Shown here: piece by piece, positions 25,865 to 34,015 of the stretch
How the letters are laid out: every line of letters starts with the position of its first letter
Numbering within the stretch: position 1 is the stretch's first letter
Assembly (NCBI RefSeq): GCF_003034995.1
Contig: NZ_PZKF01000003.1
Location: 1 to 64,000, forward strand
Length of the DNA stretch: 64,000 nt
From: Phaeovulum veldkampii DSM 11550
Lineage (GTDB): Bacteria; Pseudomonadota; Alphaproteobacteria; Rhodobacterales; Rhodobacteraceae
Reading direction: 5' to 3'
The notes under the pieces: generated by a model
The model's database searches: none
Told to the model about the DNA's origin: nothing
The model's input: only the letters and a program-made list of their open reading frames with translations
Translations under genes and position numbers: made by a program

Positions 25865-26428
25865 ATGATCATCGTTACGGCGGTTCGAGACGGCTTTGCC
25901 CTGCTGATGGTCGTTTTCGCGGCCTATATCGTCGCCTTCAAGCTGTCGTTCAATGTCTTCTATCCGGTTCAAGACGCCCTTCTTCCCGCGTTTCAGGGTC
26001 ATGCGATGCTGGTGTTCCTGCCGCATGGCGTGAAGGTTCTGGCTGCCTGGCTTTATGGCTGGAAGTCGCTGTTGCTGTTGTTGCCGGGGGCTGCGACGGT
26101 GCATTTTTTGTTGTTTGGATCAGACGGCCTGTCGTTTCCCGAGGTGATGTCACCGCTGGTCGGGGCCAGTTGCGGCGCGGCTGCCTTTGCCCTGCTGCGG
26201 CTGGTCCGTCTTGATGCCCGCCCCGGTGCGCCACGCCGTCTTGACTGGAAGGTGGTGCTGGCCGCCGGTGCCACCTCGTCTGTTCTGAATTCTGTCGGTA
26301 CATGTTGGGCAAACGGTGTGGCCGGTGCCAGTGTCTTCGCTTATCTGCTCGGCGACCTGCTGGGGACTGTCGTGCTGATGGTTGGTCTGATGCTGGTTTT
26401 CCGCTGGGGACGACAGAAAGGGCTTTGA
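25865..26428 (+). CDS. Hypothetical multi-pass membrane protein
   Basis: 187 residues with five to six hydrophobic segments (for example GFALLMVVFAAYIVAFKL, SLLLLLPGAATVHFLLFG, FAYLLGDLLGTVVLMVGLML). The loop HGVKVLAAWLYGWKS and the fold pattern faintly recall MASE1-type sensory membrane domains, without any attached output domain. It sits between the winged-helix gene and wza. Function unknown; membrane signal input to EPS control is speculation. Confidence 0.6.
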   Translation: MIIVTAVRDGFALLMVVFAAYIVAFKLSFNVFYPVQDALLPAFQGHAMLVFLPHGVKVLAAWLYGWKSLLLLLPGAATVHFLLFGSDGLSFPEVMSPLVGASCGAAAFALLRLVRLDARPGAPRRLDWKVVLAAGATSSVLNSVGTCWANGVAGASVFAYLLGDLLGTVVLMVGLMLVFRWGRQKGL

Positions 26429-26557
26429 CAGTTTTGTCCACCTGATGCAGGCGGGCCGCACATTCTTTGCAGAATTCAACCGGGGGGTGGACTGGGTGAT
26501 TTTGCAATCGTATTGATGGGACTAATACAGGCTATAAACTTTGATCTGGAGCATCAC

Positions 26558-27628
26558 ATGAACACGCGCCTTGGCCTCGTGCTGGTCGCCTCGGCCCTTC
26601 TTGCTTCGTGTTCAAGCGGGCATGTGCAATTTCCGGTGACGCGGTCGGCGCAGCAGAACTTGCCGCCTGATGTTCAGGTGATCAGGCTGGATGCGGGCAA
26701 CATTCAAAGCTTTACCAAGGCCGTCGAACAGCCCGCGGCAACAGCGCTTCCGCAACTGCGCAACTGGGATTACCGCATCGGCGTTGGCGACGTTCTCAGC
26801 ATCATCGTCTTTGACCATCCGGAACTGACGCTGCCCGCGGGCCCCGGTCGCAGCGCCGAGGAAACCGGGTTTCGGGTGCAGGCCGACGGCACCATCAACT
26901 ATCCATTCGTCGGGCAGGTTCCGGCCAAGGGCAAAGCGCCCGAAGATGTGCGCGAGGATCTGCGCACCCGTCTGGCCGATTTCATCCCCGACCCACAGCT
27001 TGAAGTGCGCGTCGCAACGTTCAATTCGCAGGCGGTCACTGTCACCGGCGCGGTGGGCAGCCCCAACCGCCAGCCGCTGACGACTGTGCCGCTGCGTCTG
27101 CTGGACGCGGTAAACGCCGCTGGCGGCCTGACCGAGATGGCCGATGGTCGCCAGGTTACCGTCAAGCGTAATGGTGTCTCTTATCGCGTTGATCTGGAAG
27201 GGTTTCTGGCCGGGGGCATTAACAGCAACAACCCGATCCTGCTGCCCGGCGATGTGGTTACAGTGCCGCGCCGCCGCGCGAGCGAGGCCTATCTGCTGGG
27301 CCAGATTGTAAAGCCCGCCACCATTGATCTGTCGGTCGAAACGGTCACCCTGACCCAGGCGTTGACGCGGCAGGGCGGGCTTTTGGAACGGCGCGCCGAT
27401 GCCCGCGGGGTGTTCGTTTTTCGCGCCAACGGCGTGCCGGGGATGAAGGTATTTCAACTGGATGCCAGTTCGCCCACCGCGCTGTTGCTGGGCACGCGGT
27501 TCGTGCTGCAACCCAATGACGTGGTCTATGTCACGCGCGCGCCGCTCAGCCGCTGGAATGATACGATCAGCGACATCCTGCCCTCGATCAACGTCGTCGA
27601 GAACCTCGACGACGTCGCCACGAACTGA
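26558..27628 (+). CDS. wza: Outer-membrane polysaccharide export lipoprotein (Wza/BexD family)
   Basis: 356 residues. Lipoprotein signal LVASALLASC at the N-terminus, then the Poly_export domain (YRIGVGDVLSIIVFDHPELT, FRVQADGTINYPFVGQV) and SLBB repeats (VTGAVGSPNRQPLTTVP, AYLLGQIVKPATIDLS). It multimerises into the outer-membrane export channel and docks on Wzc. The start at 26558 has GGAG nine bases upstream; the frame is open earlier but lacks a signal peptide there. Followed at six bases by wzb. Confidence 0.92.
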   Translation: MNTRLGLVLVASALLASCSSGHVQFPVTRSAQQNLPPDVQVIRLDAGNIQSFTKAVEQPAATALPQLRNWDYRIGVGDVLSIIVFDHPELTLPAGPGRSAEETGFRVQADGTINYPFVGQVPAKGKAPEDVREDLRTRLADFIPDPQLEVRVATFNSQAVTVTGAVGSPNRQPLTTVPLRLLDAVNAAGGLTEMADGRQVTVKRNGVSYRVDLEGFLAGGINSNNPILLPGDVVTVPRRRASEAYLLGQIVKPATIDLSVETVTLTQALTRQGGLLERRADARGVFVFRANGVPGMKVFQLDASSPTALLLGTRFVLQPNDVVYVTRAPLSRWNDTISDILPSINVVENLDDVATN

Positions 27629-27634
27629 CGGCCC

Positions 27635-28081
27635 ATGTTCCGGTCGGTGCTGGTCGTCTGCGTCGGCAACATCTGCCGCTCGCCGGTTGGAGAGCGGTTG
27701 TTGCGTGCGCGGATGCCAGAGCTGTCTGTCGGCTCGGCCGGCCTCGCAGCTCTGGAGGGGCATCCGGCTGATGCAATCAGCACCGCTGTGGCAGAGGCGC
27801 ATGGTGTCGCCATGGCGGGGCACGTCGCCCGCCAGTTTACCCCCGATCTGGGGATGGCCGCTGAGGTCATTCTGGCGATGGAGCCGGGGCACAAACACGA
27901 GATTGCCCGGATCGCACCGCATCTGGCGGGGCGAACCCTGCTTTATGATCAGTGGACCGGGGCAAGCGGCATTGCTGACCCCTACCAACGACCGAAAGAA
28001 TTTCACGAAGCTGTTTTTGACCGGTTGGCCGCAGCGGCCGATGCCTGGGCTCAAAGACTTGGTTCAAAGGACAACCGATGA
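27635..28081 (+). CDS. wzb: Low-molecular-weight protein tyrosine phosphatase
   Basis: 148 residues. The P-loop C9-V-G-N-I-C-R15-S (VCVGNICRSPVGERLL) holds the nucleophile, and IADPYQRP carries the general-acid Asp. It dephosphorylates the tyrosine tail of Wzc, cycling the export machine. It overlaps wzc by four bases (ATGA). Confidence 0.93.
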   Translation: MFRSVLVVCVGNICRSPVGERLLRARMPELSVGSAGLAALEGHPADAISTAVAEAHGVAMAGHVARQFTPDLGMAAEVILAMEPGHKHEIARIAPHLAGRTLLYDQWTGASGIADPYQRPKEFHEAVFDRLAAAADAWAQRLGSKDNR

Positions 28082-30267
28082 CCCCAGACCAGACGAAGAC
28101 ATCCAGCCCGGCTGAAGACGATGAAATTGATCTGGGCAAGCTTCTTGCACAGCTTTGGGCTGGCAAGTTGTGGATCAGCGGATTCACGGCGCTTTCCGGT
28201 GCGATCGGTCTTGCGGTGGCGCTCAACACGCCGCCCATTTACCGGGCCGATGCGCTGCTGCAGCTGGAAGAGAAGGGCGGCTCGCTGGTACTGCCGCAAT
28301 CTCTCAGCGATCTTGCGGAAAGCGATCCGCGCAGCGTGACCGAAATCGAGCTTCTGCATTCGCGTCTTGTGCTGGGGCAAGCGGTTGCCGATCTGCATCT
28401 GGATTGGCAGGCGGCGCCGGTGCGGTTGCCGTTTGTGGCCCATGCGGTTGAAACCGGAGTGTTGCCGCTGCCCGATATCGCAGCTTTGACGAAGTATTCC
28501 CGCGGCGATACGACAATCCGGCTCGATCTGCTGGAGGTGCCGCCGTACTGGATCAATGCCGAGATACGACTTACCGCAATGAGCGAGGGGCGCTTTCGCG
28601 TCGTGCTGCCCGATGGCAGCGTCAAGGAGGGGGCTGAGGGTGTATCGCTGTCCGACCCGTCGCTTGGCTTCGGGCTGCGGGTCGGCGAACTAGCCGCGCC
28701 ATCCGGGCGCGAATTCGTTCTGCGCCAACTGGACGAGACCGCGGCGATCAACGATCTGCGCGGCCGCCTCTCGGTAAGCGAGCGCGGGCGCCAGTCATCA
28801 ATTCTCGAAGCAAGCCTGACTGGCGGTGACCCAAGGGAAACCCAGCACACTCTGGCTGCGATCACCGAGGCCTATCTGCGCCAGAACGTGGCCCGCAGCG
28901 CCGCCGAAGCGCAGAGCAGCCTTGAATTCATCGACGCACAGATGCCCGAGGCTGGACGTGCAGTCTCGGTGGCCGAACAGGCGCTGAATGCCTATCAGCA
29001 AAAGCAGCAAGCGATTGATCTGGGCTTTGAGGGTCAGAGCCTTTTGACCCAGATCGGCACGATCGAGACAGAACTACGCCAGCTTGCCGGTCAGGAAGAC
29101 GAGATCGCGGAACGTTATACGCCGAACCACCCCGTTTATAAGCAACTTCTCGCGAACCGCGCGCGGCTGGAAGAGCTGCTTGCCGCGCTGCGCGAGGAGG
29201 TCGGGGCGCTGCCCGAAACCCAGCGCGAGGTGTTCAATCTGACCCGCGATCTGGAGGTCGCGCAGGAGGTTTACCTGCAGCTTCTGAATCGCGCGCAGGA
29301 ATTGCGCGTGCTGAAGGCCAGCACCATCGGCAATGTCCGTATCGTTGATGGCGCCCGCACCGCGCCACAGCCCATCGCGCCACGCAAGGCACGCATGTTG
29401 GCGCTGGCGCTGGTTCTGGGGGCCATCGGCGGGGTTGGTATCGTTATGCTGCGCAGTTGGTTGCACAAGGGCATCCGCGGAACCGACGAACTGGAGCGCA
29501 TGGGCCTGCCGGTCTTTGCCACGGTGAACCTGGCCCCTGCTGCAATGCGCAACCGCCGCCAGCGCGGCAAACTGCCTATCCTGTCGCTGAGCGACCCCAA
29601 CGGGCTGACCGCCGAGGGCATCCGCTCGCTGCGCACAAGCCTGCATTTCGGCATGCTCGATGCCAAGACCCGATCTGTCGCCTTCATCTCGGCCGCGCCC
29701 GAGGTGGGAAAATCTTTCACCGCGGTCAACCTTGCGGTGGTTGCGGCGCAGGCGGGGCAGAAAGTCTGCCTGATCGACGCCGATCTGCGGCGGGGCTATT
29801 TGCGTCGCTACTTCGGATTGCCAAAATCCACTCCTGGCCTTGCCGACATGCTGTCGCAGGGGGCCAAGCTTGCCGATGTTCTGGTGGCGGGTCCGGTTCC
29901 CGGCCTGTTTTTCCTGCCGACCGGACGGTTCCCTCCAAACCCGTCTGAATTGCTGATGCGCCCTGATTTTGCTGACCTGATCATCGCGCTTGATCAGGAG
30001 TTCGACCTGATCATCGTCGATACACCGCCGGTGTTGGCGGTGACCGACCCGGTGGTGATCGGCCGCGCGGTGGGCGCCTCGATCGCGGTGGTGCGCTATG
30101 ACGTGACCCCGGCGGGCGAGGTTGAGGCGCTGATCCGCCAGCTAAGCGGCTTGGGCGTGAAACTGGCAGGGGCGGTGCTGAACGGTTTCGATCCGCTTAG
30201 TGCTCGCGGGCGCCATGGCTACGGTTACGCCTATCGCTACGACTATCGGGCAACGGCCGAGGATTAG
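28078..30267 (+). CDS. wzc: Polysaccharide co-polymerase / tyrosine autokinase
   Basis: 729 residues. N-terminal Wzz domain with TM1 near residues 38-55, a periplasmic coiled coil (VAEQALNAYQQKQQAI), and TM2 near 438-458. The cytoplasmic BY-kinase has Walker A ISAAPEVGKSFTAVNLA, A' VCLIDADLRRGYLRR and Walker B IIVDTPPVLAVTD. The C-terminus ends in five tyrosines within ten residues (GYGYAYRYDYR), the autophosphorylation cluster. It sets chain length together with Wza/Wzb. Prophage debris begins immediately after its stop. Confidence 0.94.
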   Translation: MTPDQTKTSSPAEDDEIDLGKLLAQLWAGKLWISGFTALSGAIGLAVALNTPPIYRADALLQLEEKGGSLVLPQSLSDLAESDPRSVTEIELLHSRLVLGQAVADLHLDWQAAPVRLPFVAHAVETGVLPLPDIAALTKYSRGDTTIRLDLLEVPPYWINAEIRLTAMSEGRFRVVLPDGSVKEGAEGVSLSDPSLGFGLRVGELAAPSGREFVLRQLDETAAINDLRGRLSVSERGRQSSILEASLTGGDPRETQHTLAAITEAYLRQNVARSAAEAQSSLEFIDAQMPEAGRAVSVAEQALNAYQQKQQAIDLGFEGQSLLTQIGTIETELRQLAGQEDEIAERYTPNHPVYKQLLANRARLEELLAALREEVGALPETQREVFNLTRDLEVAQEVYLQLLNRAQELRVLKASTIGNVRIVDGARTAPQPIAPRKARMLALALVLGAIGGVGIVMLRSWLHKGIRGTDELERMGLPVFATVNLAPAAMRNRRQRGKLPILSLSDPNGLTAEGIRSLRTSLHFGMLDAKTRSVAFISAAPEVGKSFTAVNLAVVAAQAGQKVCLIDADLRRGYLRRYFGLPKSTPGLADMLSQGAKLADVLVAGPVPGLFFLPTGRFPPNPSELLMRPDFADLIIALDQEFDLIIVDTPPVLAVTDPVVIGRAVGASIAVVRYDVTPAGEVEALIRQLSGLGVKLAGAVLNGFDPLSARGRHGYGYAYRYDYRATAED

Positions 30268-30335
30268 ACCCCATGATCGGGTCGTAAGCTGACTGGGTCG
30301 GCGGCCTCTCCCGCGGCATTCTCCGTTCGAGGGTT

Positions 30336-30512
30336 GTGCCCGGCTGGCGGGCGCCTATCTACGGCGACCGGGCGCTTTATGTGGCCGATCACGACGGCAC
30401 AGGCATCGTTAACACCGCCGCCGTCGACCGCGCCCTGACCTCGGCCTCGGATGAGATCGACACCTATCTGGGCACCCGCTACACGCTGCCGTTGGCCGAG
30501 GTGCCGGGGTGC
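30336..30512 (+). pseudogene. DUF1320 (Mu gp36-like) phage protein fragment
   Basis: About 58 residues survive: YGDRALYVADHDGTGIVN, AVDRALTSASDEIDTYLGTR, YTLPLAEVPG. These match the middle of DUF1320 head proteins. The N-terminal start (usually YAT..DL..R.G) is degenerate, and the sense stops at about 30512, where the frame passes into an unrelated gene. Deletion remnant. Confidence 0.65.
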
Positions 30513-30513
30513 C

Positions 30514-30693
30514 GCCGTGACCATCAGCGCCGAGATCGCGGGATTTGCACCCGCGCTGCTGGCCGGCGGATCGGTGACGCTGACGGGGCTGCGCCCCGAA
30601 CTGAACGGGGCGTGGCATGTGACCAGCGCGCGCCACCGGCTGGGTCAGGGGCTGACCACGACATTCGAGGCGCGCAAGGGGCAGGTGAAATGA
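30514..30693 (+). pseudogene. C-terminal fragment of phage tail protein gpD (late control D)
   Basis: About 59 residues remain: VTISAEIAGFAPALLAGGSV, TLTGLRPELNGAWHVTSARH, RLGQGLTTTFEARKGQVK. This is the terminal strand-rich part of gpD-type baseplate hub proteins. No start codon of its own; joined directly to the DUF1320 remnant. The stop overlaps the next ATG (ATGA). Confidence 0.62.
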
Positions 30694-31073
30694 CCAGCTA
30701 TGATTTCGAACTGCTGGCCGGGAACAGCGGCACGATCAGCAACGAGGCCGGGCTGGAACTGGCCCTGAAAACCACGGTCTCGGGTGACCGGGTGCCGCTC
30801 GACCTGCAAGACGACGAGATCGTGTTCGTCGCGCGCCCCAGCCCGCGCCACCCCCCGGCGCTGCGCAAGGCCCGCAGCACCGGGCAGATCATCGTGGTCG
30901 CCGATCAGGGGCGCATCCTGATCCCGTTCAGCGCGGCCGAAACCCGCGCCCTGGGGTCGCCCGACAAGATCGTGGCGATGCGATACGAGGTCGAACGCCG
31001 CCCCGCGGGCGGCGGCCAGCGCACCGTGCTGGCGGGGGTTGTCACTATTCTGCCGGGGGTGAACGATGACTGA
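30690..31073 (+). CDS. Phage hypothetical protein, 127 residues
   Basis: Starts MTSYDFELLAGNSGTISNEA and ends TILPGVNDD. No recognised domain; mixed strand/helix composition. It is coupled to the gpD remnant upstream (four-base overlap) and overlaps the tail-fibre-like gene by eight bases, the tight packing of phage tail operons. Probably a small tail protein. Appears intact. Confidence 0.6.
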   Translation: MTSYDFELLAGNSGTISNEAGLELALKTTVSGDRVPLDLQDDEIVFVARPSPRHPPALRKARSTGQIIVVADQGRILIPFSAAETRALGSPDKIVAMRYEVERRPAGGGQRTVLAGVVTILPGVNDD

Positions 31074-32367
31074 CTTCGTCGAAGTGATCGTGGCCGTCCA
31101 TGAAGTTGTCGAGGTCAATCTCGGCGCCCGCGGTTTGCCCGGCGACGAGGGTCTGTCGGCCTATGAGGTCGCCCTCGACGCCGGGTTCGAGGGCACCGAG
31201 GCCGAATGGCTGGCCTCGCTGCGGGGCGAGCCGCGCACCTGGTCGGACCTGAGCGGGCGCCCGGATGCATTCCCGCCCGCGCCGCATCAGCACGAGATTG
31301 CCGATGTGGCGGGGCTGGCTGACGCGCTGGCGGGGCTGGCGCCTGCCGATGACTACGCCACCACTGCCGATCTCGACGCGCTGGCTGGCGCGACTGCGGC
31401 TGCGCTGGCGGCCAAGGCGGATGCGGCCCACACCCACGATGTCGGCGACGTGGCGGGGCTGGCTGACGCGCTGGACGGCAAACAGCCCTCCGGGGATTAC
31501 GCCACGGCGGCGCAGGGCGCGTTGGCCGATACGGCTGTGCAGCCCGGCGATCTGGCCGCAGTGGCCACGACAGGCGCCTATGCTGATCTGTCAGGGCTGC
31601 CCGCGCTCGGCACGGCTGCCGCTGCGGCGGTGGAGGATTTCGCGGCGGCGGCGCGAGGCGTGCCTGCTGGCGGTGCTGCGGGGCAGGTTCTGACCAAATC
31701 ATCTGCGGCGGATTATGCGGCGGAGTGGGCCGACCCTTCAGGCGGCGGAGAGGTGACGCAGGCCGCGTTTGACGCGCTGACGGACTACACCCGCGCCGTT
31801 GGGCGATATGCGTCGCCAAACGCAGGGCCGGTGTTTTCGTTTTACTACTACTCCAATGCGCCTCACTCCACGGCCCCGGCGATCAGGATCGGAGCCGCGG
31901 ATCAGGCCGAAATCTCGCCCCTACTGCTGGGCCGCGACATGCTGCTGCGCGAACTGGGCGCGCGCATCACCACGGCGATTGCTGGCGCCGCAATAAAGGT
32001 TGTCGTGTTGGCCGAGGCGGCGGACGGCCTGTCCGCGCATTTGGTTTACGAAACCGCGCCGCTGGATGCATCCAGCACCGGCGGCACCTATGAGGACCTC
32101 GTCGCATCAGGCGGGCTGATGCTGTCAGCGGGTCGAACGTATTGGGTCGGCGTCCGATACAGCGATGCCGTGAGGGTGAGCGCAGTGCCTCTGTCATCCG
32201 CCGCAAATCTGGGTCTCACGAACAGTAACGCGAGCAGTTTTGTGACCACGCTCGGGCGGTCCATCCCGTTTGCAGATCCGATGCCGGAGACGTGGGTATT
32301 CGATTTTGGAGACCGTATCGGCGCCTCAAATACGGTGCCCCCGCTGGTGATCATGAGGGCGTGGTAA
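31066..32367 (+). CDS. Phage tail-fibre-like protein
   Basis: 433 residues. After GARGLPGDEGLSAYEVALDA come alanine-rich repeats built on ADVAGLADAL/GDVAGLADAL (two clear copies) and YATTADLDAL/YATAAQGAL, then a linker (VPAGGAAGQVLTKSSAADYA) typical of tail fibres. A globular C-terminal domain of about 190 residues follows and could bind a receptor. The GFEGTEAEWLASLRG motif is common in phage fibres. The function of the C-terminal domain is unknown. Confidence 0.75.
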   Translation: MTDFVEVIVAVHEVVEVNLGARGLPGDEGLSAYEVALDAGFEGTEAEWLASLRGEPRTWSDLSGRPDAFPPAPHQHEIADVAGLADALAGLAPADDYATTADLDALAGATAAALAAKADAAHTHDVGDVAGLADALDGKQPSGDYATAAQGALADTAVQPGDLAAVATTGAYADLSGLPALGTAAAAAVEDFAAAARGVPAGGAAGQVLTKSSAADYAAEWADPSGGGEVTQAAFDALTDYTRAVGRYASPNAGPVFSFYYYSNAPHSTAPAIRIGAADQAEISPLLLGRDMLLRELGARITTAIAGAAIKVVVLAEAADGLSAHLVYETAPLDASSTGGTYEDLVASGGLMLSAGRTYWVGVRYSDAVRVSAVPLSSAANLGLTNSNASSFVTTLGRSIPFADPMPETWVFDFGDRIGASNTVPPLVIMRAW

Positions 32368-32774
32368 TGTCGATCAAATACACCGAACACGGCATCGGCC
32401 TGCACGATGCGATCGAGGCGGCGGGCCATTGGCTGCGGCAGGTCGATGGGGTCTGGCAGTCGTCTGACGATGCGGCTGTGCAGGCGATCATTGACGGCTA
32501 CCAACCGCCCCTGCCGACACTGTCACCATCGCAGTTTGAGTGGCTGCTGGCCTACACCGGCCTCGATGCGGTCTGGGATGCGCTTGAGTCTGCGACCAAG
32601 GGCCGAAACCCGGAGATGTATGCCATGCTGCGAATGCAACGGCGGCGCGGATCATACATCTGGGACGAGGCCCTGCGGCTGATCGACGTGTTTCGCCCCC
32701 ATCTGCCCCCCGGATCGCCGCCGCTGACCGAGGCCGCGCTGCGGCCCGTCTGGATGGTCGCCGCGACCAAGTAG
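32367..32774 (+). CDS. Phage hypothetical protein downstream of tail fibre
   Basis: 135 residues, starting MSIKYTEHGIGLHDAIEAAG on the last base of the preceding stop (TAATG). The region HWLRQVDGVWQSSDDAAVQA resembles the short N-terminal module found in tail-fibre-assembly or XkdW-like proteins, but the match is weak. An aromatic, helical second half (SPSQFEWLLAYTGLDAVWDA). Possibly a tail-fibre chaperone by position. Confidence 0.55.
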   Translation: MSIKYTEHGIGLHDAIEAAGHWLRQVDGVWQSSDDAAVQAIIDGYQPPLPTLSPSQFEWLLAYTGLDAVWDALESATKGRNPEMYAMLRMQRRRGSYIWDEALRLIDVFRPHLPPGSPPLTEAALRPVWMVAATK

Positions 32775-32889
32775 GCCTCAAGGGAGGCCAGAGGGGGTTG
32801 CCGCCCCCTCTGACACGGGGAAGCAGTCAGAAAGCCCCCGCCGACCAAATGTAGCTCATGGCCGCTCCACCCTCGCGAGGGCAGCGGCA

Positions 32890-33711
32890 ATGGAGCCGAT
32901 TCGGATGAACGAAACCTTTACGCCCGTCGATCCGGTGAAGCCGGTCGCCCCCTGGCTGGGCGGCAAGCGCAACCTCGCCAAGCGGATCTGCGCGATCCTC
33001 GACGCCACCCCCTGCACCACCTACGCCGAGCCGTTCGTCGGCATGGGCGGCATCTTCCTGCGGCGCACGGCGCGCCCGCGCGCCGAGGTGATCAACGACG
33101 CGGGCCGCGACGTGGCCAACCTCTTCCGCATCCTGCAGCGGCACTATCCGCAATTCCTCGACGTGCTGCGGTTTCAGTTGACCACGCGGGTTGAGTTCAA
33201 CCGCCTGGTCGACACCAACCCCGACACCCTGACCGATCTGGAGCGCGCAGCGCGGTTCCTCTACCTCCAGCGCACGGCCTTCGGCGGCAAGGTTTCGGGG
33301 CGCAACTTCGGGGTGTCGACCGACCGCCCGGCGCGGTTCAACCTGACCACGCTGGAACCGATGCTGGAAGACCTGCACAGTCGGCTGTCCGGCGTGGTGA
33401 TCGAATGCCTCGACTTCGAGGCGTTCATCCGCCGCTACGACGGCCCCGGCACGCTGTTCTACCTCGATCCGCCCTATTGGGGCAGCGAGGGCGACTACGG
33501 CAAGCACCTGTTCAGCCGCGGCGATTTCGAACGGATGGCGGCGGTTTTAAGGGGCCTTGAAGGCCGCTTCATGCTGTCGATCAACGACGTGCCCGAGATC
33601 CGTGATCTGTTCGCCTGGGCGCGCATCGAGGAGGTGACGACGACCTACACGGTGGGGAGCCGGGGCGCTGTCACCGCCCCAGAGCTACTGATCTCGGGTC
33701 CGAAACCATGA
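32890..33711 (+). CDS. D12-class N6-adenine DNA methyltransferase
   Basis: 273 residues. The SAM-binding segment is PWLGGKRNLAKRI followed by YAEPFVGMGGIFLRR, and the catalytic motif is FYLDPPYWGSEGDY. The order matches Dam/D12 class methylases. Family members methylate adenine in short sites such as GATC; specificity is not readable. No restriction partner adjoins, so it is an orphan phage methylase. MNETFTP at 32905 is an alternative start. Confidence 0.88.
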   Translation: MEPIRMNETFTPVDPVKPVAPWLGGKRNLAKRICAILDATPCTTYAEPFVGMGGIFLRRTARPRAEVINDAGRDVANLFRILQRHYPQFLDVLRFQLTTRVEFNRLVDTNPDTLTDLERAARFLYLQRTAFGGKVSGRNFGVSTDRPARFNLTTLEPMLEDLHSRLSGVVIECLDFEAFIRRYDGPGTLFYLDPPYWGSEGDYGKHLFSRGDFERMAAVLRGLEGRFMLSINDVPEIRDLFAWARIEEVTTTYTVGSRGAVTAPELLISGPKP

Positions 33712-33855
33712 AATCGCGCTGATGCAGATATTCGTGTCACGCCCTGCAAAAATTCGTGGCGCGCTACAGCGCTGGCGTTGTTCAGACCGGGGAAGCGGCC
33801 AGCGGAAATAGTAGACGCCATGCCGGGACGGCGAGAGGTAGGCGGACAGTTTCAT
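33685..33855 (-). pseudogene. N-terminal stub of a tyrosine recombinase (phage integrase)
   Basis: The frame begins MKLSAYLSPSRHGVYYFRWP, the start typical of alphaproteobacterial phage integrases (DUF6538-like N-terminus), but similarity ends after about 28 residues and the frame stops 28 codons later. The catalytic domain (R-H-R-Y) is absent. It lies 68 bases from the 3' end of tRNA-Ser and reads away from it, the usual integrase position. Confidence 0.6.
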
Positions 33856-33922
33856 GGGGCTTGTGCTCCACTTTGTGTCGCACTTGCCCGTCCAAGTCTT
33901 AAGTCTTTGATTTAGAATGAAA

Positions 33923-34012
33923 TGGCGGAGAGACAGGGATTCGAACCCTGGGTCGGCTCTCACCGACAACGGTTTTCGAGACCGCCGCATTCGACCACTC
34001 TGCCACCTCTCC
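33923..34012 (-). tRNA. tRNA-Ser (anticodon CGA)
   Basis: 90 nt including encoded CCA. The acceptor GGAGAGG is at 34012-34006, the anticodon stem-loop reads GCGGTCTCGAAAACCG with CGA, a long variable arm (TTGTCGGTGAGAGCCGAC) follows, then GGTTCGAATCC. Class II tRNA with serine features, reading UCG. Confidence 0.96.
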
Positions 34013-34015
34013 GCG

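Larger units (their letters stand above)
30268..33922. mobile_element. Relic prophage next to tRNA-Ser
   Basis: Contains fragments and intact small genes of a contractile-tail (Mu/P2-like) phage: a truncated DUF1320 protein, the gpD C-terminus, a tail-fibre-like protein, a D12 methylase and an integrase N-terminal stub pointing away from tRNA-Ser. No capsid, portal, terminase, replication or lysis genes remain. The element ends exactly at the tRNA 3' end, the classic attachment site; I found no second copy of the tRNA 3' sequence at the wzc side. Confidence 0.75.

Noticed and set aside
26502-26538. Promoter for wza from TTGCAA/TTGATG and TATAAA
   Set aside because: Spacers of 25 and 14 bases do not fit; wza may simply be read from the upstream genes.
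30268-30335. Second att site at the wzc side of the prophage relic
   Set aside because: No match to the tRNA-Ser 3' end could be found by eye.
32890-33711. Restriction-modification system
   Set aside because: Only an orphan methylase; no endonuclease or specificity gene nearby.
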